Below, in pieces: positions 1 to 8,525 of a stretch of 23,003 nt of DNA. This stretch comes from Fragilaria radians. Its lineage: Eukaryota; Bacillariophyta; Fragilariophyceae; Fragilariales; Fragilariaceae. The notes below the pieces were generated by a model that did not search any database, was not told the origin of the DNA, and was given only the letters and a program-made list of their open reading frames with translations. Made by a program: the position numbers and the translations under genes. Location: NCBI GenBank assembly GCA_900642245.1, contig CAAAJI010000004.1:949104-972106 (forward strand), given 5' to 3'. Positions within the stretch are counted from its first letter, which is position 1. Every line of letters begins with the position of its first letter.

Positions 1-180
1 AAGTCGTATAATGAATTCCAGGTTATTCATTTCGAGACATGGATTTTTTATGTCTGCCATTTGGGTATGAAATTTTAGAGGGAATGAGTTACGGAAATTC
101 GTCACACACAATAGCAACATTGTCATTTAGTCAAATAACCTTCACAATAAATTTATTTTCCAATTGAACGCAAGCGAAAT

Positions 181-546
181 ATGTATCAATCCTCTTTACC
201 AAAAGCAAGTAATTTCCCCAAACAGCACGGGCAAGTATGTTGCCCAAATGACCAATCTAATGAGCATCACATGATTTTTTCGAGTGACGACGGAGAACAA
301 GCTCAATTGCTTTTCTTTCGAGAGCCTATTTTGTATGGGATTCGAAGAAGCACGGGAAGTTTGTTGAGAGATCTTGGTGACGAGGAGTTTGAAATGCTTT
401 TCGCGCTAGAAATGTTTCCCAACGTTGATCAACTTCACATTCTAGAATTGTTGAGGCATGATTCGCTGGGCACTGTTATCCATATACTAGCATCAGAGAT
501 AAAAGAGGATACAAGAGTAAAAGACAATTTAACTACCCAGGCTTAA
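181..546 (+). CDS. Unrecognised small ORF, 121 aa
   Basis: An ATG-initiated ORF of 121 residues that I do not recognise. The composition looks protein-like: an acidic, leucine-rich second half (around residues 60-105, with DLGDEEFEMLFALEMF and QLHILELLRHD) that would form amphipathic helices, and a hydrophilic N-terminus with two adjacent cysteines. There is no signal peptide, membrane segment or known motif. The stop at 544-546 is followed by AT-rich sequence with no clear continuation. It could be a small gene, one exon of a larger gene, or part of the retroelement debris that starts about 600 bp downstream. I cannot tell which, so confidence is low. Confidence 0.35.
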   Translation: MYQSSLPKASNFPKQHGQVCCPNDQSNEHHMIFSSDDGEQAQLLFFREPILYGIRRSTGSLLRDLGDEEFEMLFALEMFPNVDQLHILELLRHDSLGTVIHILASEIKEDTRVKDNLTTQA

Positions 547-1138
547 CCTCGACATGTACGGGAAATTCATGAAAAAACACTTTACTCCCAAGTATATCGG
601 TAGAAATTCATTTTCTCTGCACCCGCAGTCCTTAAACTTAAAGACAAGTACCATGCTCTAGTTGAGGCTAAAGACTTCCTACGTATGCGTAATCTCCATT
701 ATCTGAAGCAATTAGTGTATATCAAAGACAGCAATAAATTGTGGATTTGACAAAGAGAATTAGAGGTCAGATGGTTTGTGTCGATTGAAATGTTGATAAA
801 AGAATTACTCAAATTTTCTAAATATTCTAAATTGTATGGTTGTAGTAAAGTATTTGCTATATGGTCTTAAATATCCTTAAGGCTTTAAGGATCTGTTATC
901 AATACGGTTGTATGTAGGTTTGTATAATTTGGTCCCGATTTTTGAAGAAATAAAAGTCGGAAATCGGAATGTTATGGCCGCAACAACGGTGAGAAAGTGG
1001 AAGAGAAATGTTCAACAAAAAATGGGAAGGAACTCACAATCATACACAACAAAGTAATGTATGTACCAGAGCTAAGGAAGTTTCAGACTTTGTATGAAAG
1101 AGATGAATGATTTGGAAATAGAAGGAGAATTCCATGAG
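547..1138. other. Non-coding stretch before the Copia remnant
   Basis: I see no supported gene here. From about 960 the plus strand reads weakly like the beginning of the retroelement remnant that follows (for example VMYVPELR near 1055), but it is too decayed to call. Confidence 0.4.
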
Positions 1139-2060
1139 GCACTATGGGCTGAATGTGCAGCTACAGCTACATATTTTGAGAATATTATGAATCACCTATG
1201 GAGTTAATGTTTAAAGAAACACTTAAAAGACCATACAGATGGAGAAGTTTTGGTGAAGTGTATGTTGCAACAACAAAGGACAAGATTCAATCAAAGCTGA
1301 GTGATGAACGAATTGTTTGAATTTTGTTGGTTTACCGAGAAACATGCCAGTGATGTCTACCGACTTTTGAATCTTAAAACGATGCATATTCTCAAATCAA
1401 GAGATGATGTTTGGTTGAACAAGTGTTATGGGGATTGGATCAAGGCAAAGGCTGATTTGAAAGCTCAAAGATGGCTGAGAATATGATCTTGAAGTTCTTG
1501 AAAATAGGACAGTTGAGATAACAACTCACTGATACGTCAAGTAATGATAAACTTAGTCGGGCGGTGAAGCAAACTTCCAGAGAGATGAAATTTCGAAAGA
1601 CCTCCAAGAAATGGAAGAGAAAAAGTTTCAAGCAGTCTCACCTAATTAAAGATTTGGAAGCTAAATTTAGAGAGGAAGTGAGAAAACACAAATTTGGATT
1701 GAAAATTGAGGATTTTTCAAGTTGATCATCTGAGTTGTAAGAAATGAATGGTGAGAAAAGAGTATTGTTTTTCAAACAACCGAATCTAATTAAAGATTAG
1801 GAAGCTACATTTAAGGAGGAAGTCAGCAATCTGAGAGCTTACACAACTCCAGGAACACCCTGTTTTAAAATTGTTAAATCAAATGATCTAATTGAGAAAG
1901 TTGAGTTGGAAAAGCAATCTAGAAATTGATCTGCATTGGTATGTTATTATATTCAATCAAGTATTCAAGACCTGACCTGGCTTATCTTGTTGGAGAACTT
2001 TCTAATGCATTGATGAACCAAATTTGGCAGCTTAAAGAGAGATGTTAAGAACCATAAAGG
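1139..2060 (+). pseudogene. Decayed Ty1/Copia pol: integrase end and reverse transcriptase end
   Basis: This is the remains of a Copia-type polyprotein, spread over three frames with several stops. At 1139-1186 the plus strand reads ALWAECAATATYFENI, the typical Copia integrase stretch. At 1198-1317 it reads MELMFKETLKRP followed by SFGEVYVATTKDKIQSKLSD. A frame change near 1301-1317 then gives FTEKHASDVYRLLNLKT and a stretch ending DDVWLNKCYGDWIKAKAD, the region just after the integrase core. Further on, about 1838-1920 reads TPGTPCFKIVKSNDLIEK, and 1935-2012 reads IGMLLYSIKYSRPDLAYLVG, the C-terminal part of Copia reverse transcriptase. Most of the RT catalytic core that should lie between is missing, so there is a large internal deletion as well as stops. 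No LTRs were recognised. Family assignment is confident; the exact ends are not. Confidence 0.8.
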
Positions 2061-3501
2061 TTGTCTCTTTAAGATCACTGAGAAAAATGCCGTTTCAATA
2101 TTGATCACTTTTTCAATTAAATTTCAGTTTATCATTGTGACCAACAGAATTCGGAATGTCACATCATTGATAATGGACGCATGCCTTTCCTGAAAATCGA
2201 AAACCCACTCCAAGAATTTGGCTATACACTTTATTTGTCTAATCAGCATCAATTCTTATCAATTGTATGCCTCGTTACAACTCTCTGGGTCCAAAATCAG
2301 CTCTTTCTTCAATCATTTCCCTACTCAAATTTTGCATTTTGATGAATTTTGACGGACTAGAATTAAACTAGCTGTTTAATTTTGAAATTTGATCTCTGCC
2401 TTGTTTTGCTTGAATTGTGTATTGCATATCAGTTGTAATGGTGATTGTTGTGTGACCTTGTTTATGCTCCTTTTCTCATAGAGTCATGCTGTAGACGCAC
2501 ATTCTGCACAAAGTCCACTTTGAATTCTTTCCACCATTCCCGAATTCATTGAACATTTCCTGGATTATTCCGTAGAGGGTTTGAAACTTAATCTCTACCT
2601 TGCCATTTCTTTGCGGGGGTTCTTGGTCCAATTTGTTTCGACTGAACAATAAATCAAATAATACAATTTGGACAAGCAAATTTACCTTCTGTACCCTTGT
2701 TACTGCAGGGAGTCAGGCTTGTGATTAACAAGGAAAATGTCCTCATTGACTTTGCCACATATTTGATTCTATAACTTAATTTCCTAAAATCTATTCTTGC
2801 AGGTTCCCAATATAGACTCTAAGTTCCATGTATATGGTACATTGGAGATGCTTGTAGGATGCACAAACAAATTATTTGTTAGAATGAAACAGACACCCGA
2901 TCGCATCAAACTCAAACCTGAACCTTATCCCCAAACCTTATCTTATCCTTGCACAATTTTCAACATATCTCAGTTTACGATACGTCACAGATGTTGTAAT
3001 AATTTCCTTTATTATATAGTCAAACGAGTTATAAAATCCAGGGTGTAAATACATGATCAGCATAACACTTCCTTGAAATCAAAACAGTTTACCGCTGTCA
3101 CTTACTTACCCTTGCATGAAATTTTTCCATAGCACTCTGGACTAAATTTTTGATGGGTCAATCCTAATTTCAAATGTTGTATCCAAGAAAAAATATCTTA
3201 GACTTAATTTTTAATGTTAGATAATAACTCAAATGGTTTGTTTACACTGCTTGAGAAATTCATTGTTCGTATTTCATCTTCAGATGACCTCGAGATACAT
3301 TGAAAGTTGGTAATCATCCGAAAATCAGTCCTTCTCCATGGAAGGAATTTGAAAGAGAGACCAAGAAAGGATACGGAACAAGTCAAGTCTATTTCTGGAC
3401 AAGAAAAAGCATACAAATAGATGTTTGAAAAAATACAAAAAATTGGATCAATAGGATTTTTTCTATGGTGACACCAGACATACTTCTCATACCACTTGGC
3501 T
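2061..3501. other. Intergenic, no supported gene
   Basis: About 1.4 kb of AT-rich sequence. Short ORFs occur on both strands (for example about 2797-3048 plus and 3204-3416 minus), but the ones checked lack an ATG start or any family signature, and none shows convincing coding character. It may be further eroded retroelement sequence, since it follows the Copia remnant. Confidence 0.4.
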
Positions 3502-6009
3502 TCATTTCAGCTCATTGATAGTGGGACAATCTGTCTTTTTCATTCTGGATTTAGATTTCTTGGTCGTTTTCTTTACCTTTTTGGACGGCGTAAAGGATGC
3601 ATCTGTCATTCTGATTCCTTCCGCATTTTTGTCATCATCACTACCATTGTGCTCACCAAAGTCAGATGCACTATCAACTGCTGTGACTTCCATGCATTTA
3701 CCATAACTATACCTTTTAGATTCATCATTATCATCAGCTTCACCATCTTCATCTCCTTCTCCTTCCGTTGTTTCCCCGTTAAATTTTTTCCGTATGGATG
3801 CTTCCCGATCTGGGGCTAAAAATAAAAGCCCACCGACATAGGCATCATCATCAATATCTGGTTGTTTGAATTTTGGAAAGAGCTCGTCAATGCTTGGTGC
3901 TGCAGTCACTGGTGTAGGCGCTTTTACTACACCTCCTTCGGAATCAAGGGTGGAGTTATCTTGACTATTGTCATTATGTTCCAAACCGTGATTATCTTTC
4001 TTGTCCTGGAAACGCTTGTCATCATCGTCGTCCTCTGTTGCCATTATATCAGTGACTTCAGAAATGAAGGATTCTGCAGAGGCTCTCCGATTGTTGTTAT
4101 TGTAGGAGGAGACAAAAGCAAGTGCAATGGGTATCCGTGCCACTGCAGAACGAAACCTATCATCCATTGACGACCGGCGTGTCGTCGTCTTTTGTGGGGA
4201 TTTAGATTGGAGTTGTTCTTGTTGTTGTAATGGCTGCCTGGGTGTCACGGCTAATGGGAACGTATCGACCGAGCGTCGACGATGACGATGACGACGATGC
4301 TGATCAAAGTCTTCCAACAATTCTTGATTCCGGGGGCCAAAATCTTCTAATAACACCCCTGGCAAATTTTCAAATACTTTGATTTCCGTAGATTCGTACC
4401 CTCTCAAAACAAAAGGAGGATCCGTGGATTCATCTGAGGACGGATGACACGTCGATATGTGTTGTGACGCGTTATCTGTAGTATTGGTTCCTAATTTTGT
4501 ATCGCTCATTCTCAATCCATCTTCAGAGGGATTAACAATTCTGAGTGAGGGATCATTTCTAGAATCAGCAGGCTGGGATATAGTCAAATGTGACAGGTCC
4601 AAACTGTCATTTTTGGAAATAGGTTGAATCGTTGGGTTTTGGATTGAATCAAGTTCCGATTCATTCCTTAACATGCGCAGGATCTTTTTTTTACGAACTC
4701 CCGATGTTAGTAGTTCCTTGTCAGTTTTTAGTTTACTAGGATTTTGGTGCAACTCATCTTTGCGTCGGAGGTGAGCTGGTAATGATGTTTCGTATGTGGA
4801 TGGAGCTTGTTTCGAACGTATGGAGAGCGCATTACGTTCCCAATCTGTAGTTACTCCTTCATTTCTAGATTCTATTGGAAACTGAATTGAATGGCCTCGT
4901 TTTTCCAAAGAACAGAATGCAGATGCACTGCGACCTCCTTCTGTTGTAGAACGTTTAAATGAAGTGGGGTTAGAATGGCTCATAATGTTATGTGATGATG
5001 GTGGCGTCAGCGACCTAGCCGTCGGTGATTTCTTAGGACTAGTCTTGTGATGGATTTGAGATCCTCTTGAGGCTGCTGGTAAACCATCCATAACGTAAGA
5101 CGCAAATGTCTGTGATCTAGCTTCAGAAGCTTTTTGAGGTGGTGAGTTAGAATTGCTAGACGGTTGAGAAAGTTTTGTTTTGGAGAGAATAGGTAAGGAT
5201 GAAACAGATTTCGCATCAGATGATCTTTTTGGAGATGTTCGACTATTACTTGAATTGTGGAAGGCAGAAAAATGTTCGAATAAGGTGGGAGTGTGTTTGG
5301 AGGTGTTGGACCGTTGCTTCGAGGACTTTGGCGACGTCGAGCTACTGCCGTCAACTATATCATCATTTCTTCTTAAATTTCGTAAATTTTGATGGTAAGG
5401 ATCCTCGTTTGCGGTGAATTCGGAATTTGAATAGGGGGGAAAATGTGCACTACTTCGTCGAAGCAAATTATTCGAGGATGAATTAATCTTGTTCTTTTTT
5501 TCTGTATTTCGAATTGGAAGTGAACAAGTAGTTCGTTCATCTACATGAGATGATGAAATTCCCCTGGAAGTAGAGAATTGTTTCGAAAAATGTTCCATCA
5601 ATGACGGAGTTGGATGCTTCTTCATTCGTGGTGGTGAAGATGGATTCAATGGATTTTTCCTAGGGTTAGGTGATGACGTCATCATGGAGCTCGTGTCGGA
5701 AGACCATGTAAACGAGAGTCTTTCTTGTTGTCGTCGTCTCTGTTGTTGTTGCATATTGTCATAACTCATGTCATGATCATTACGATCCAAATCATTCTGT
5801 GACAAATGTTCTTCTACAAGAAATTTCTGAACCATCATCATTCGTGCTGCCGCTGATGTAGCCATACCGGAAGATTTTAATTTCTTTTTCAAATCTTTCC
5901 ATGCAGCATCATCCTCATCTTTTTCACTTTTCTCTTTATTTTCTGTTTTGTCTTTATGTACGTTTACAGATGTTGCTAACGAGGATGATGATGCCGAAAG
6001 CTCTGCCAT
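3502..6009 (-). CDS. Long Ser/Asn/Asp-rich, probably disordered protein
   Basis: A single open frame of about 835 residues; I do not recognise the family. I start it at the ATG at 6009 (MAELSASSSS). The frame stays open for 23 more codons upstream, but without an ATG before a TAG. Near the N-terminus (about residues 33-75) is a charged helical stretch with WKDLKKKLKSSG and MMMVQKFLVEEHL. The middle is low-complexity Ser/Asn/Pro/Arg sequence with many RRSS- and SP-type sites, which suggests phosphorylation. A module of about 36 residues occurs twice, each copy starting with a KH-PT-EHFS core and ending in SLPI. The C-terminal third has acidic runs and then a Lys-rich tail (KKVKKTTKKSKSRMKK). 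There are no membrane spans or catalytic motifs. A scaffold or nuclear regulatory protein is possible, but that is a guess from composition. The gene runs divergently from the receptor gene. Confidence 0.75.
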   Translation of the reverse strand: MAELSASSSSLATSVNVHKDKTENKEKSEKDEDDAAWKDLKKKLKSSGMATSAAARMMMVQKFLVEEHLSQNDLDRNDHDMSYDNMQQQQRRRQQERLSFTWSSDTSSMMTSSPNPRKNPLNPSSPPRMKKHPTPSLMEHFSKQFSTSRGISSSHVDERTTCSLPIRNTEKKNKINSSSNNLLRRSSAHFPPYSNSEFTANEDPYHQNLRNLRRNDDIVDGSSSTSPKSSKQRSNTSKHTPTLFEHFSAFHNSSNSRTSPKRSSDAKSVSSLPILSKTKLSQPSSNSNSPPQKASEARSQTFASYVMDGLPAASRGSQIHHKTSPKKSPTARSLTPPSSHNIMSHSNPTSFKRSTTEGGRSASAFCSLEKRGHSIQFPIESRNEGVTTDWERNALSIRSKQAPSTYETSLPAHLRRKDELHQNPSKLKTDKELLTSGVRKKKILRMLRNESELDSIQNPTIQPISKNDSLDLSHLTISQPADSRNDPSLRIVNPSEDGLRMSDTKLGTNTTDNASQHISTCHPSSDESTDPPFVLRGYESTEIKVFENLPGVLLEDFGPRNQELLEDFDQHRRHRHRRRSVDTFPLAVTPRQPLQQQEQLQSKSPQKTTTRRSSMDDRFRSAVARIPIALAFVSSYNNNNRRASAESFISEVTDIMATEDDDDDKRFQDKKDNHGLEHNDNSQDNSTLDSEGGVVKAPTPVTAAPSIDELFPKFKQPDIDDDAYVGGLLFLAPDREASIRKKFNGETTEGEGDEDGEADDNDESKRYSYGKCMEVTAVDSASDFGEHNGSDDDKNAEGIRMTDASFTPSKKVKKTTKKSKSRMKKTDCPTINELK

Positions 6010-8386
6010 GAGCTTAGGATATACCGACACTACGACGATAGATTTGAATGTGTATCCTTCGATTTCTACGTAAATCACCTGGTGGCGGTTAACGACCTAA
6101 CTAGAAAAAGTCGTTACGTGAGTCAACGTAAAAGGAATGTCAAGGGCAAACACATGGAGTTCAATCTTCTTGATATTAAACTGTTTTACTTAGCAAAATT
6201 CTTGTCGCGATGAAATCGTGGGGCAATTTAAGCGTAATTGTCCTGACGATTTCTTCAATGACATTTCGCGCCAACGCAACGTACATCGAGTCCCTTTTGC
6301 TGCACGTAGATATGACTTTAAGGTATCGGGAACCATTCTGTCCTATTCCCTAAAAGTTCAAACAGTAAGTGCAATCGATCTTTGGTTTCGTGTATTTAGC
6401 TTTTGACTATATGAATGAATCATCAATGCTATAATTCCCATACACTAGATTTTCAGTTCAGAGAAGTCTAGGAGTCAGAAACTTGGAGGAAAATAACCAA
6501 TGACCTTAAGTGAGGCTGATATAACTCTCTTTCTCTTGCAGGTCATTTCCAGTATCGTTTACAAAATAAAATACTAAGGAATTGTAATCTTTGAAACAAT
6601 TCTGTTTGGCAAATATCTCGCAAATTTCTCTTTCTGAATGACTCCTGCCACATTCTTGAATGACCTTCAATCGGATTACCCATAGTTTCCTTAACATTAC
6701 CTGGTTCCTTAGGATAATCACAACAATCAAGCCAAAGTTGGTTTAATCAACAATAATCTCTCTTCTAGGAATCAAGATTTTGAGGATTTCTGTTGTTTCT
6801 GGATACAACCAGCATTACTACCTTAGGACTTTAGGTCTTCCTGTCATGATTCTTCATGGTGATTTCTGCAAGTTCAATTCCCATTGATTTTTCTTCATCA
6901 TCATCCTTGTGAACCTCATCTACATTGACCGATCCCTCAGCTTCCAAGTTCCAGCACCCTGTGTTTTGACAGATGTGAATCAAACCACAGGGTTAATCCG
7001 TTTGATTTAGCATGCAGTAGACATCCTAGACATGATTTTGAGGTTTCCCCCACAAAAATTACATCGTATTCCTTAACTTTCTGTGAATCTTATTTTTGGT
7101 ATTGACAACTCCCCTTTCTTTGTTAAGATGATTATCAACACAAGGGACTTCCTTACCAAATCATATTCATAGGTTGACTTGACTCTATATGTCCTTAATG
7201 TACTTCCTGTTTTCCCCTGGATTCTTCAAAACGGTCAATATTTCCATCCGAAATGACCCAGGCCATTACTTTTGCATTATCAGTCCAATTCTATCCAGAC
7301 AAAGACCAGAATACATGCCTGACGTTGTTACATGCGGCTACAAGGGTTAAAAATATCAAATATCGCGAAATGTCTTTTTGTCTTCAATAATTTGCTTATT
7401 TACAGCATTTTACTCTGTGCGACGGTAAGATGTACCGTAACGTCTCTCATCTTGGCACTTAAAACTGCATCCAGTATACTTCTAATAGTTTCATGAAGGT
7501 TGTGGTTTAATCTATTTCTTAATATCACCCTCATCTAAAATACTATCATATTCTTCACATGCAGGCGTATGTCATTATAGTATTCCCTCAAAATAAAGCA
7601 TGGCATCAATGCTTGATTGAAAATATAGGCGTAAAGTCAAATTGATTAAATGTCACATTAATCTTAGCATTAATAACCAATATTAATGTCATTTGAAGTA
7701 ATTGATTCCATTGAAGCTAGTTAGAATATTTTTTCATTATAGTAATTAGGAGAGCAAACTCTAAAGTTTGATACAAATGCTTAAATTTATTAAGAAAATA
7801 ATGATGCTGAAAGCTGTTTTGGTTAAAGACTTAAAACTTGAAATATAGTGACAATGTTGTTGGATTGACTTAAAAAATCAAATGCGTAGGTTTTGTAATA
7901 ATTTGCAGATGAATCTTTTTGAAGAAATCCTTTTTATCTTTAGGATTTATGAAAAAATCCTGTAGAGTATTTTCTCTGTGCCTGAGAGGTTTTGAATGGC
8001 TGAGATAAAGATGATAAATTAACGATTCATTACAAGGAGTACATTTGTTTAATTTCTAGGTTCTATAGCAACAACGGTTGTGTTCAACTTTGCTTCATGG
8101 GCATGACGACCAGATACAACAAAGAGTGTGGATTTTGGGGGTATGTAATAGGAATTTCAGGGCCCAAAGTTAACAACACTCTTGGATTTGAGCACATTAG
8201 TACAATAATGTACAATAAATCCACGTAGTTACCTCTATTAATATCCGAAGGAGAAAGCAAAAAAGGCTTGAATTATATCCCTAGTGATTTTAGTCGCGCG
8301 CTCTTTAAACACTGTACTCGTATTGAATCACTTTCTCGACTATATGGGTTACGGGGTTGCACCGGCCAGATCGGATGTGAAACTTT
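6010..8386. other. Intergenic region between two divergent genes
   Basis: About 2.4 kb between the disordered-protein gene (-) and the receptor gene (+), so it should hold both promoters. No gene is supported. One minus-strand patch at about 6829-6920 reads DEVHKDDDEEKSMGIELAE and continues through MKNHDRKT to a stop. It looks like the end of a once-coding frame, possibly a retroelement piece, but cannot be assigned. The rest is AT-rich with many stops. Confidence 0.4.
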
Positions 8387-8428
8387 TTTAGTAGTAGGAT
8401 TTTAGTAGTAGGATTTTAGTAGTAGGAT
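8387..8428 (+). repeat. Perfect 14-bp tandem repeat, three copies
   Basis: The unit TTTAGTAGTAGGAT occurs three times head to tail without a mismatch. It ends about 97 bp before the first ATG of the receptor gene, so it lies in its promoter, 5' UTR or a 5' intron. The sequence alone does not say whether it is a regulatory site or replication slippage. Confidence 0.9.
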
Positions 8429-8525
8429 CTGGAATGGTCACTTCGATTTCATGTTTGAAATTTATGATTCCAAATCCCAAACATGGATAAATGCACGTTC
8501 CGGCTATTGACACAAAACATTTCCT

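Noticed and set aside
2797..3048. Plus-strand ORF of 83 codons after a TTGCAG that looks like a splice acceptor
   Set aside because: It has no ATG start, no recognisable motif and no matching upstream exon.
3862..4170. Plus-strand ORF of 102 codons, rich in hydrophobic residues
   Set aside because: It is antisense to the acidic part of the disordered-protein gene; GAT/GAA-rich codons read backwards give Ile/Phe/Ser, which only imitates membrane segments.
8387..8428. CRISPR-like or LTR-end repeat
   Set aside because: The units are only 14 bp, directly adjacent with no spacers, and no retroelement sequence is next to them.
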